A stretch of DNA of 64,000 nucleotides from assembly GCF_000716785.1 (NCBI RefSeq), contig NZ_JNYY01000020.1, positions 1 through 64,000 on the forward strand. The letters are read 5' to 3'. The position numbers and the translations under genes are program-made. The notes beneath the pieces are model-generated. The model saw nothing but the letters and a program-made list of their open reading frames with translations. It had not been told where the DNA came from and ran no database searches. This document shows, piece after piece, positions 37,394 through 45,519 of this stretch. The DNA is from Amycolatopsis vancoresmycina. Lineage in GTDB: Bacteria > Actinomycetota > Actinomycetes > Mycobacteriales > Pseudonocardiaceae. Every line of letters begins with the position of its first letter. Position 1 is the stretch's first letter.

Positions 37394-38334
37394 AGCTGCT
37401 GCGGGAGCTGCCGCTGGGCACCCGGGTGGTCGTCCGCTACCGGATCGGGGGCGGGTTCACCGACGCGCTCGGGAACCTGGTGGCCCGCGACGAAACCACG
37501 TGCACGGTGGAAACCCGGCGCGGTCCGGTGGTGGTGGACCTGGCCTCGGTCACCCTCACCAAGCCGGTGCCTCCGCCGCCGGTCCGGAGATCGCGGTTCG
37601 ACGAGCTGGTCGCCGAGGCGGCGGCGGAGCCCGTCGACGGCTGGGACTTCTCCTGGCTCGACGGGCGCGCGACCGAGGAGCGTCCGTCCTGGGGTTACCA
37701 GCGGCTGCTGGGCGCACGGCTCGCCCAGGTCGAAGCCGCCCTCGACGTGGAAACGGGCGGCGGCGAAGTCCTCGACGGCTGCCCGGCGCTGCCCCTTTTG
37801 ACGGCCGCGACCGAGTCGTGGCCACCGAACGTGGCCCGCGCGTCGGCCCGCCTCCGCCCGCGCGGGGTCGTCGTCGTGGCCACCGAGGCCCTCCCGTTCG
37901 GCGACGGCGTGTTCGACCTCGTGTCCAGCCGCCACCCGGTGACGACCGACTGGCACGGGATCGCCCGCGTCCTGCGCCCCGGCGGCAGCTACTTCTCCCA
38001 GCAGGTCGGCCCGGCGAGCGTGTTCGAGCTGGTCGAGTTCTTCCTCGGCCCGCAACCGGAGGAGGCGCGCAACAGCCGCCACCCGGACCGGGCGGTGCGG
38101 GAAGCCGAAGCGGCCGGCCTGGAGGTGGTCGACCTGCGCTCGGAGTCGCTGCGCACGGAGTTCTCCGACATCGGCGCGGTGGTCTGGTTCCTGCGCAAGG
38201 TGATCTGGATGGTGCCGGGGTTCACGGTCGAGGGGTATCGGGACAAGCTGAAGGAACTGCACGAGCTGATCGAGCGTGACGGCCCGTTCGTGGCCCATAC
38301 GACGAGGTTCCTCATCGAGGCCCGGAAGCCTTGA
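37390..38334 (+). CDS. SH3-like domain fused to methyltransferase
   Basis: 314-aa protein. Residues 1-65 (LPLGTRVVVRYRIGGGFTDALGNLVA ... RGPVVVDLASVTLTKPVPPPP) resemble the SH3-like N-domain of the Rv0428c-type GNAT proteins. The rest is a class I methyltransferase, with GGGEVLDGCPALPLL as motif I, LPFGDGVFDLVSSRHP as motif IV and RVLRPGGSYFSQQV. Last gene of the five-gene unit; the GTG start overlaps the glutaredoxin stop. Overlaps the convergent TetR gene by 23 bp. The substrate is unknown. Confidence 0.83.
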   Translation: MKLLRELPLGTRVVVRYRIGGGFTDALGNLVARDETTCTVETRRGPVVVDLASVTLTKPVPPPPVRRSRFDELVAEAAAEPVDGWDFSWLDGRATEERPSWGYQRLLGARLAQVEAALDVETGGGEVLDGCPALPLLTAATESWPPNVARASARLRPRGVVVVATEALPFGDGVFDLVSSRHPVTTDWHGIARVLRPGGSYFSQQVGPASVFELVEFFLGPQPEEARNSRHPDRAVREAEAAGLEVVDLRSESLRTEFSDIGAVVWFLRKVIWMVPGFTVEGYRDKLKELHELIERDGPFVAHTTRFLIEARKP

Positions 38335-39106
38335 CGATCGCCGCGTCGACGCCGTCGAGCAGCAGCTCCAGGCCCGCCTCGAACGACAGCCGGGCCTCGC
38401 GCTCCAGGTAAGCCTCGCCGGTCGCTTCGAACGTGCCCTCCTCGCCGAGCCGAGCCACCGTCGGGAACCGGGACGGAAGGTCCGGGACCAGCTCGCCCAG
38501 CAGCACCGAGCGCGCCGACCACCAGTCCTCTTCGGACTGTCCCGTCTCGGTCGCGGCCTGCCGGGACTCGGCCGCCGCCTGGACCGATCCGCGCACGATG
38601 TTGAACAACGCCGACACCACCCAGCGCACCCGCGTCAGCGGCAACCCCGTCGTGGCCAGCACCGACAGCAGCGTCTCCTGCACGTGGAACTCCCCCGGGC
38701 CGAGCACCGGCCGTGCCGGTGACACCTGCAGCAGCCAGGGGTGGCGCAGGTGCAGGTCCCACAGGGCGTCGGCCAGTGCCAACGCAGAAACACGCCAGCC
38801 GCCGGAGTCCGGGTAGGCCGACGGCAGCTCCCCCAGCGTGCGGTCGTACATCAGGTCGACGAGCTCGGTCTTGCCCGGCACGTACGTGTAGAGCGCCATC
38901 GCCGTCCGGCCGAGGCGCTCGCCCACCGACCGCATCGACAGCGCCGCCATGCCCTCGGCGTCCGCGATCTCGATCGCCGCCGCGACGATCGCCTCGACGG
39001 ACAGGCCCGGCTTGGGTCCCGGGCCCGTGCGCGGGGCCCCCACCCGCGGCCCCCACAGCAGCTCCATGGACCGGCGGGCGTCGCCCTGACCCGCGAAGAC
39101 GACCAC
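38312..39106 (-). CDS. TetR family regulator of the UvrA-like gene
   Basis: 264-aa TetR-type repressor with a C-terminal TetR_C-like domain. Helix-turn-helix is near residues 40-85 (IVAAAIEIADAEGMAALSMRSVGERLGRTAMALYTYVPGKTELV). AAGGAG 8 nt upstream supports the GTG start at 39106; an ATG at 39067 would still keep the HTH. It is divergent from the UvrA-like ATPase gene with a 76-bp intergenic region carrying two TTACA-x-CCTAAA-x-TA repeats. It probably represses both genes until a drug binds. Confidence 0.9.
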   Translation of the reverse strand: MVVFAGQGDARRSMELLWGPRVGAPRTGPGPKPGLSVEAIVAAAIEIADAEGMAALSMRSVGERLGRTAMALYTYVPGKTELVDLMYDRTLGELPSAYPDSGGWRVSALALADALWDLHLRHPWLLQVSPARPVLGPGEFHVQETLLSVLATTGLPLTRVRWVVSALFNIVRGSVQAAAESRQAATETGQSEEDWWSARSVLLGELVPDLPSRFPTVARLGEEGTFEATGEAYLEREARLSFEAGLELLLDGVDAAIVKASGPR

Positions 39107-39118
39107 CTTGCCGACTCC

Positions 39119-39168
39119 TTACACCCTAAAGTAATGTACGCTGGTGAATCACTTTACAGCCTAAACTA
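39119..39168. promoter_or_regulatory. Putative TetR operators before the UvrA-like gene
   Basis: TTACACCCTAAAGTA (39119-39133) and TTACAGCCTAAACTA (39154-39168) are 13 of 15 identical and start 35 bp apart. An additional TAAAGT ... ACTTTA dyad spans the middle. They fill the divergent promoter. Confidence 0.6.
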
Positions 39169-39182
39169 TCAAGAAGGACGGT

Positions 39183-41456
39183 ATGACCTCACCCAGGCGG
39201 GCCGCCGACACCCACGACGTGATCCAGGTCCGTGGCGCCCGGGAGAACAACCTGACCGGCATCGACCTGGACATCCCGAAGCGACGGCTCACGGTGTTCA
39301 CCGGCGTCTCCGGCTCCGGCAAGTCGTCCCTGGTCTTCGGCACCATCGCGGCCGAATCGCAGCGGATGATCAACGAGACCTACAGCGCCTTCCTCCAGTC
39401 GTTCATGCCGAGCCTGGCGCGCCCGGACGTCGACCTGCTGGAAAACCTCAGCGCGGCCATCGTCGTCGACCAGGAACGGATGGGCGCCAACTCGCGCTCG
39501 ACGGTCGGCACCGCGACCGACGCCTACGCGATGCTGCGGATCGCCTTCTCGCGACTCGGCGAGCCCCATGTCGGCACGTCCGGCGCGTTCAGCTTCAACC
39601 TGCCCGAGGGCATGTGCCCGGCCTGCGAGGGCCTCGGCCGGGTCTCCGACCTCGACGTGACCGCCCTGCTCGACTTCGACCTTTCCCTGCACGAGGGCGC
39701 GATCCAGGTGCCGGGCTTCACGCCGGACACCTGGTACGTGCAGACCTACCTCTCCTCCGGCTTCTACGACCCGGACGCGAAGATCCGCGACTTCACGCCG
39801 GAGCAGCTCGACGCCCTGCTGCACAAGGACTCCTGCAAGGTGAAGGTCGGCAAGACCAACGTCACCTACGAGGGGCTCGCGGTGAAGGTCCGGCGGCTCT
39901 ACCTGCACAAGGACGTCGAATCGCTGCAGCCGAAGCTGCGCGCGTTCATCGAGAAGGCCGCCACGTTCAAGACCTGTGGCGAGTGCGGTGGCGCCCGGCT
40001 CAACCAGGCGGCACTGTCGGCGAAGATCGACGGCCGGAACATCGCCGACTGCGCCGCGATGCAGATCAGCGACCTCGCCGAGTTCGTGCGGAACCTGGAC
40101 GCGCCGTCGATCCGGCCGCTGCTGGGCAACCTGCGCGACACCCTGGACTCGCTCGTCGAGATCGGCCTCGGGTACCTGTCGCTCGACCGCGAATCCGCGA
40201 CGCTCTCGGGCGGCGAGGCCCAGCGTGTGAAGATGGTGCGGCACCTCGGGTCCAGTCTCACCGACGTCACCTACGTCTTCGACGAACCGACCGTCGGGCT
40301 GCACCCGCACGACATCGAGCGGATGAACAACCTGCTGCTGTGCCTGCGGGACAAGGGGAACACGATCCTGGTCGTCGAGCACAAGCCGGAGACGATCCGG
40401 ATCGCCGACCACGTCGTCGACCTCGGCCCCGGCGCGGGCGCCGACGGCGGGCGGCTCTGCTACACCGGCAGCATCGACGGCCTGCGCGCGTCCGGCACGC
40501 TCACCGGCCGCCACCTCGACCACCGGGTCACCCTCCGGGAAAAGGTGCGCACGCCGACCGGGCACATCCGGATCACCGGCGCCCGCCTGCACAACCTGAA
40601 GGACGTCAGCGTCGACGTCCCGCTCGGCGTGCTGACCGTGGTCACCGGGGTGGCCGGGTCCGGGAAGTCGTCGCTGATCCACGGCTCGCTGGCCCGCCGC
40701 GACGACGTCGTCGTGGTCGACCAGTCGGCGATCCGCGGGTCCCGGCGGTCCAACCCGGCGACCTACACGGGACTGCTCGACCCGATCCGCGCGGCCTTCG
40801 CCAAGGCCAACGGGGTCAAGGCGAGCCTGTTCAGCGCCAACTCCGAAGGTGCCTGCCCGAAGTGCAAGGGCCTCGGCGTGATCTACACCGACCTGGCGAT
40901 GATGGCCGGGGTCGCGTCGGTCTGCGAGGAGTGCGAGGGCCGCCGGTTCACGCCGAAGGTGCTGACCTACGAGCTGCGCGGCAAGAACATCGGCGAAGTC
41001 CTGGCGATGTCCGTCGCCGAGGCGCGGGAGTTCTTCGCGGGCGGCACCGCGCGGACGGTCCTCGACCGCCTCGCCGACGTCGGCCTCGGCTACCTGACGC
41101 TCGGGCAGCCGCTGACGACGCTGTCCGGCGGCGAGCGGCAGCGGCTCAAGCTGGCGATCCGGATGGCCGAGCGGGGCTCGACGTACATCCTCGACGAGCC
41201 GACGACGGGGTTGCACCTGGCCGACGTCGACCAGCTCCTGGCGTTGCTGGACCGGATCGTCGACGCGGGCAACACGGTGATCGTGATCGAGCACCACCAG
41301 GCCGTGATGGCCCACGCCGACTGGCTGATCGACCTCGGCCCCGGCGCGGGCCACGACGGCGGCCGGGTCGTCTTCGAAGGCACGCCGGCCGCGCTCGTCG
41401 CCGACGCCGCCACCCTCACCGCCCGCCACCTGCGCGAATACCTGGAGAAGCCGTGA
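39183..41456 (+). CDS. UvrA-like ABC ATPase (DrrC-type drug resistance)
   Basis: 757-aa tandem ABC ATPase. Walker A motifs are FTGVSGSGKSSL (N) and VTGVAGSGKSSL (C), signatures are TLSGGEAQR and TLSGGERQR, and Cys pairs occur in CPACEGLG, CGECGGARL, CPKCKGLG and CEECEGRRF. This is about 200 residues shorter than repair UvrA, matching the DrrC-type proteins that protect producers from DNA intercalators such as daunorubicin. A divergent TetR gene, typical of a drug-induced protection gene, supports this. AAGAAGGA precedes the ATG. The stop overlaps the next gene as GTGA. Confidence 0.88.
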   Translation: MTSPRRAADTHDVIQVRGARENNLTGIDLDIPKRRLTVFTGVSGSGKSSLVFGTIAAESQRMINETYSAFLQSFMPSLARPDVDLLENLSAAIVVDQERMGANSRSTVGTATDAYAMLRIAFSRLGEPHVGTSGAFSFNLPEGMCPACEGLGRVSDLDVTALLDFDLSLHEGAIQVPGFTPDTWYVQTYLSSGFYDPDAKIRDFTPEQLDALLHKDSCKVKVGKTNVTYEGLAVKVRRLYLHKDVESLQPKLRAFIEKAATFKTCGECGGARLNQAALSAKIDGRNIADCAAMQISDLAEFVRNLDAPSIRPLLGNLRDTLDSLVEIGLGYLSLDRESATLSGGEAQRVKMVRHLGSSLTDVTYVFDEPTVGLHPHDIERMNNLLLCLRDKGNTILVVEHKPETIRIADHVVDLGPGAGADGGRLCYTGSIDGLRASGTLTGRHLDHRVTLREKVRTPTGHIRITGARLHNLKDVSVDVPLGVLTVVTGVAGSGKSSLIHGSLARRDDVVVVDQSAIRGSRRSNPATYTGLLDPIRAAFAKANGVKASLFSANSEGACPKCKGLGVIYTDLAMMAGVASVCEECEGRRFTPKVLTYELRGKNIGEVLAMSVAEAREFFAGGTARTVLDRLADVGLGYLTLGQPLTTLSGGERQRLKLAIRMAERGSTYILDEPTTGLHLADVDQLLALLDRIVDAGNTVIVIEHHQAVMAHADWLIDLGPGAGHDGGRVVFEGTPAALVADAATLTARHLREYLEKP

Positions 41457-42256
41457 AACCGACCGGTCTGCTCGAAGTGACGGCGGTGCGCCGGGTGACG
41501 CCGCGGATGGTGCGCGTCACCTTCACCGGGGACGGCCTGGCCGAGCTGGAGCCGTGGCCGGACCAGCAGCTCAAGCTGTTGTTCCCGCCGCCGGGCCGCC
41601 CGGTGCGGCTGCCGTCGGCCGACGACGACGTGATGCGCTGGTACCAGGCGTACCTCGCGATCCCGGCGGACGAGCGCCCGGTGATGCGCAGCTACACCGT
41701 GCGTTCGCGGGACGGCGACACGATCGACGTGGACTTCGTGCTGCACGCCGGTGCGGCGGGACCGGCCACCGCCTGGGCCGCCCGGGCGGCGGCCGGGGAC
41801 GTCCTCGGCCGGTACGGCCCGGACCCGGCCTACCGCCGCCCACTGTCCACAGCGGACACCCTGCTGTGCGCGGGCGACGAGACGGCGATCCCCGCCATCG
41901 CCTCCATCCTGTCCGAAGTGGACAATGCGGTGGTGTTCCTCGAGGTCGCGGACGCGGCGGAGGAGCAGCCGCTGCCCGGCGTCCGGTGGCTGCACCGCGA
42001 CGGCGCCGAGCACGGCAGCCGGCTGCTGGAGGCCGTGCGCGGGATGGCCCTCCCGGAAGCGGCGTGGCTGGCCGGAGAGGCGTCGACGGTCCGCGCGCTG
42101 CGCCGCCACCTCGTCGAACGCGGTCTGCCCAAGAACGCCATCGAGTTCACCGGGTACTGGCGGCGCAGCCTGACCCAGGACGACGCCCCGACCTCCGATG
42201 ACCTGGCCGACGCGGCGGAAAAGCTGGCAGACTCGGCGGGGTGGACGGGGAGCTGA
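41453..42256 (+). CDS. Siderophore-interacting flavoreductase (SIP family)
   Basis: 267-aa ViuB/SIP-type reductase. It has the FAD motif RSYTVRSRDGDTIDVDFVLH, the NAD(P)-binding LLCAGDETAIPAIASIL, the LPGVRWLHRDGAEHG strand and the terminal SIP signature EFTGYWRRSLTQDD. These enzymes reduce ferric siderophores to release iron. The GTG start overlaps the UvrA-like stop by 4 nt, an unexpected coupling. It could also reduce quinone-type drugs. Its end overlaps the kinase gene by 16 bp. Confidence 0.88.
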   Translation: MKPTGLLEVTAVRRVTPRMVRVTFTGDGLAELEPWPDQQLKLLFPPPGRPVRLPSADDDVMRWYQAYLAIPADERPVMRSYTVRSRDGDTIDVDFVLHAGAAGPATAWAARAAAGDVLGRYGPDPAYRRPLSTADTLLCAGDETAIPAIASILSEVDNAVVFLEVADAAEEQPLPGVRWLHRDGAEHGSRLLEAVRGMALPEAAWLAGEASTVRALRRHLVERGLPKNAIEFTGYWRRSLTQDDAPTSDDLADAAEKLADSAGWTGS

Positions 42257-43104
42257 CGGCCTCGGGCATCGACCCGGCTTCGGTGGTGACGACCGAGGAC
42301 CTCGGCGGCGGAACGTACAACCGGGCGGTCCGGGTGACGTTGACGGACGGGCGGCGGCTGGTGCTCAAGATCGCGCCGTCCGCGCCCGGCCTGGCCTACG
42401 AGCACGACCTGCTGGCGACGGAGGCGGAGTACTACCGCCTGGCTTCCGGGCCGCTGCCGGCGGTGGTGGGCGCCGGACCGGGGTTCCTGCTGATGACGGA
42501 GGTGCCGGGCGAGCCGTGGAACCGGACGCCCGGCACCGGCCCGCACCTGCGCAGGGAGCTCGGCGCGATCGTGGCGGGCCTGCACGAGACGACCGGCGAC
42601 GGGTTCGGCTACCTCCAGGACCCCTTGCACCCGACGTGGCCTTCGGCGTTCACGGCGATGATCGACGCGATCCTGGCCGACGCCGTCCGCTACCGCGTGC
42701 GGCTGCCGCGCCCGGCGGCGGAGATCGCGCACCTGGTGCGCCGCCACGAGCCCTTGCTGGAACTGGTCACCACGCCGGTCCTGGTCCACTTCGACCTGTG
42801 GCCGGGCAACATCCTGCTCCAGGACGGCCGGGTGTCGGGGATCATCGACGCCGAGCGCGCGTTCTGGGGCGACCCGGTGGCGGAGTTCGTTTCGCTGACG
42901 CTGTTCCACGAGCCGGACGCACCCCTGCTGGCGGGCTACGGCACCGCCGGCTTCGACGCACCGGCCCGCCGCCGGCTGACGTTGTACCGGGTGTACCTGG
43001 GCTTGATCATGCTGGCGGAGATGGTGCCGCGGAAGGACACGAACGCCGACCGCGAGCGGTTCGTCTCCGGGTGGCTGGCGGAGAACCTGGCCGCACTGGG
43101 ATGA
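42241..43104 (+). CDS. APH-family phosphotransferase
   Basis: 287-aa aminoglycoside-phosphotransferase-fold kinase. The catalytic loop is VLVHFDLWPGNILL (HxDxxxxN) and the metal Asp is in GIIDAERAFWGD. Substrate is unknown; relatives phosphorylate antibiotics, choline, fructosamine or homoserine. The GTG start at 42241 lies within the last 16 bp of the SIP gene, so translation is probably coupled. It is third in the unit with the UvrA-like gene, which suits a drug-modifying or protection role. Confidence 0.84.
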   Translation: MDGELTASGIDPASVVTTEDLGGGTYNRAVRVTLTDGRRLVLKIAPSAPGLAYEHDLLATEAEYYRLASGPLPAVVGAGPGFLLMTEVPGEPWNRTPGTGPHLRRELGAIVAGLHETTGDGFGYLQDPLHPTWPSAFTAMIDAILADAVRYRVRLPRPAAEIAHLVRRHEPLLELVTTPVLVHFDLWPGNILLQDGRVSGIIDAERAFWGDPVAEFVSLTLFHEPDAPLLAGYGTAGFDAPARRRLTLYRVYLGLIMLAEMVPRKDTNADRERFVSGWLAENLAALG

Positions 43105-43155
43105 CGTCGCGAATCCGCCAGCCCCCGAAGGCCACGCGCGGTTAGGGTCGCGATC

Positions 43156-43581
43156 ATGTCGAGCCGCGAGATCGTCGAGAACGCCTGGAAAGCCTTCGCC
43201 AGCCACGAAGCGGACCGGATCGCCGCCGTGTTCACCGAGGACGCCGAATGGCTGGCGCCGCCGGGGAACGCCACCGCGGTCGCCTTGGGCGGTCCCGCGC
43301 ACCTGGTCGGGCGGACCGCCATCGTGCAGTTCCTCGCCGAGGACTTCACGAAGTTCTTCGTCAGCGACGTCACGGTGACGTTCACCGGCTTCCACGCGGA
43401 CGGCGATCGGGTGGTCGTGGAGGAGACCATGACGGCCACCCTGGCCAACGGCAACCACTACGCCAACGACTACTGCTTCGTCTTCGAACTCCGCGACGGC
43501 CTGATCCGCCGGGTCCGCGAGTACCTGGACACCGCGCGCGGCCACCGCATGGTGTTCGGGGAGGCCGCCGTCACCACGTGA
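43156..43581 (+). CDS. SnoaL-like/NTF2-fold protein
   Basis: 141-aa NTF2-like domain (VENAWKAFASHEADRIAAVFTEDAEWLAPPG ... FELRDGLIRRVREYLDT), the SnoaL-like pattern of polyketide cyclases and related small enzymes. No catalytic residues can be assigned. It follows the APH-like gene by 51 bp and overlaps the convergent P450 gene by 11 bp. Confidence 0.86.
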   Translation: MSSREIVENAWKAFASHEADRIAAVFTEDAEWLAPPGNATAVALGGPAHLVGRTAIVQFLAEDFTKFFVSDVTVTFTGFHADGDRVVVEETMTATLANGNHYANDYCFVFELRDGLIRRVREYLDTARGHRMVFGEAAVTT

Positions 43582-44758
43582 CCGGCAGGCTGTGCACGCC
43601 GTACACCAGCATGTCGTCCTTGAACGCCAGCTCTTCCAGCGGCACCGCGAGCCGCAGCCCCGGGATCCGGCGGTACAGCGTCCCGTACGCCACCTGCAGC
43701 TCCACCCGGGCCAGCGTCTGGCCGAGGCACTGGTGCACGCCGTACCCGAACGCCACGTGGTGGCGGGCCTCGCGGGTGACGTCGAGGCGGCCGGGGTCCT
43801 CGAACGCCGCCGCGTCTCGGTTGGCCGCGTCGCCCGCCGCGATGATGCCGTCGCCCGCGCGGATGACCTCGCCGCCGAGCTCGATGTCCGCCGTGGCCAC
43901 GCGGCGGCGGCCCGTGTGCGTGATGTTGAGGTAGCGCAGCAGCTCTTCGACCGCGCGGCGCAGCAGGTCCGCGTCGCCGGTGCGCACCAGCTCCAGCTGG
44001 TCCGGGTGCGCCAGCAACGCCGCCGTGCCGAGGGCGATCATGTTCGCCGTCGTTTCGTGGCCGGCCACCAGCAGCAGCTGGCCCATCGAAGCCACCTCTT
44101 CGGCGGTCATCTCGCCGGTCGCGTACTGGGTCACCGCGAGCTTGCTCAGCACGTCGTCGCCTGGGGCGGCCACCTTGCGCTCGACCAGCCCGCCGAGGTA
44201 GGCCAGCAGCTCTTCGGTGGCCTGCACCGCCTCCGCCGGCGTCGCCGTCCGGGACACCATCACCTTCGTGATGTCCTGGAACAGCACGCGGTCTTCGTAC
44301 GGCACGCCGAGCAGCTCGCAGATCACCAGCGACGGCACCGGCAACGCGAACGCCGGCACCAGGTCGGCCGGCTTCGGGCCGGCCAGCAGGCCGTCGACCA
44401 GGTCGTCGACGATGCGCTGGATCGCCGGGCGCAGCGCCTCCATCTTCTTGACCAGGAAGTCGCCGGTCAGCAGCTTGCGCTGGGCGGCGTGTTCGGCGCC
44501 GTCCATGGTGATGAACGACTTCGCGCGGTGACGGCGGGCCGCCGAAGCCGCGCTCTGGTGCGGGTAGCCCGGGTGGTCGGAGTCGGCGCTGACCCGGGAG
44601 TCACGCAGGACCGCGCGGACGTCGCCGTAGCGCGTCACCAGCCACGGCGTGCTGCCGTTCCACAGCCGCACCCGGGACACCGGGGGCAACTCGCCGAGTT
44701 CGGCGGGCGGATCGAAGGGACACCGCCGGGTCATCGGAAACGCGGGGACGCCGTCCAC
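43571..44758 (-). CDS. Cytochrome P450
   Basis: 395-aa P450. It has the I-helix motif AGHETT, EELLRY for the ExxR, and the heme loop FGYGVHQCLG with Cys344. It has the CPFDPP N-terminus seen in CYP105/107-like enzymes. I choose the GTG at 44758, because GGGAGG lies 6 nt upstream; the ATG at 44785 lies next to a TATGTA -10-like element with no ribosome site, so it may fall before transcription begins. It is downstream of and on the same strand as a TetR gene, with overlapping dyads between them. Confidence 0.87.
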   Translation of the reverse strand: MDGVPAFPMTRRCPFDPPAELGELPPVSRVRLWNGSTPWLVTRYGDVRAVLRDSRVSADSDHPGYPHQSAASAARRHRAKSFITMDGAEHAAQRKLLTGDFLVKKMEALRPAIQRIVDDLVDGLLAGPKPADLVPAFALPVPSLVICELLGVPYEDRVLFQDITKVMVSRTATPAEAVQATEELLAYLGGLVERKVAAPGDDVLSKLAVTQYATGEMTAEEVASMGQLLLVAGHETTANMIALGTAALLAHPDQLELVRTGDADLLRRAVEELLRYLNITHTGRRRVATADIELGGEVIRAGDGIIAAGDAANRDAAAFEDPGRLDVTREARHHVAFGYGVHQCLGQTLARVELQVAYGTLYRRIPGLRLAVPLEELAFKDDMLVYGVHSLPVTW

Positions 44759-44790
44759 CGGACACCTCCCGGAGCTGCCGGACATTTACA

Positions 44791-44806
44791 TAGCCATGCT
44801 AAGCAT
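44791..44806. promoter_or_regulatory. Overlapping dyads before the P450 gene
   Basis: TAGC-CAT-GCTA (44791-44801) and ATGCT-A-AGCAT (44796-44806) overlap. They lie between the TetR gene and the P450 gene, next to a minus-strand -10-like TATGTA. A likely operator of the upstream TetR protein. Confidence 0.55.
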
Positions 44807-44833
44807 CTCCCGGCGATCCCGCCACAGGTCCGA

Positions 44834-45472
44834 TCAGGCGAACACGAGTGACACGAGCTCGTCCACGAACGGCTCCACCAGCTCGGCGCCGGTCCGGTTC
44901 AACGCGCTGTGGAACAACGCCACCCGCCCGTGCGCGCCGACGAACACCACCGCCGCCGCGCGGCCCGGCGTCACGCGCAGCTCGTGGCCCGCCTCGACGC
45001 ACCGCTCGAACCCCGCGGTGAGCCGGTCGATCACGTCCAGGAGCGGCCCTTCGGGGCGGGTGCCGGGCTCCACATCGGACGCGCCGTTCGCGAGCATCAG
45101 CCGGTAGTGCCCCGGATTCTGCATCGCGAAGGCGCAGTAGGCGTGGATCTGGGCCCGGATCCGGCCCACCACGTCGGTTTCCGCTTGCGACTCCTCGGCC
45201 GTGCGCATCGATTCGGCCAGCCGCGAGTATTCGTGGTCGAGCAGCCCGCGCACCAATTCCGCACGATCGGAGAAATGCTGGTAGATGCTCGCCGGTGCGA
45301 TGCCGACGGCGCGGGCGACGCCGCGGATCGTCAACCCGTCCTCGCCGCCGAGCTCGGCGAGCAACCGGCCGGCGGCGGCCAGTATTTCGCCGCGCAACCG
45401 TTCGCCTTCGCCCCAGCGGTTTCTCGTCCGGCCCATTCCCGCTTCGACGCGTTCCGCCACCCGCCTATTCAT
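44834..45472 (-). CDS. TetR family regulator
   Basis: 212-aa TetR-type regulator. The HTH is ILAAAGRLLAELGGEDGLTIRGVARAVGIAPASIYQHFSDRAELV, and a TetR_C_13-like domain with MLANGASD follows. The start is ATG 45472; an internal ATG at 45436 has a slightly better GCGGGA upstream and would drop 12 residues. It lies between an SDR gene and a P450 gene on the same strand, suggesting it governs the P450. Confidence 0.87.
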   Translation of the reverse strand: MNRRVAERVEAGMGRTRNRWGEGERLRGEILAAAGRLLAELGGEDGLTIRGVARAVGIAPASIYQHFSDRAELVRGLLDHEYSRLAESMRTAEESQAETDVVGRIRAQIHAYCAFAMQNPGHYRLMLANGASDVEPGTRPEGPLLDVIDRLTAGFERCVEAGHELRVTPGRAAAVVFVGAHGRVALFHSALNRTGAELVEPFVDELVSLVFA

Positions 45473-45519
45473 ACGCCCGCGGCAGTCACCCCGGTATTCC
45501 GGGGTCGGCGAAAACGCCT

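Noticed and set aside
39189..41429. 746-codon frame antisense to the UvrA-like gene
   Set aside because: Shadow of the real gene; Val/Gly/Arg/Asp-rich translation without domains.
42241..43104. Naming the APH-fold gene as an aminoglycoside resistance gene
   Set aside because: Only the general kinase motifs are visible; the substrate-binding part does not allow assignment to a drug.
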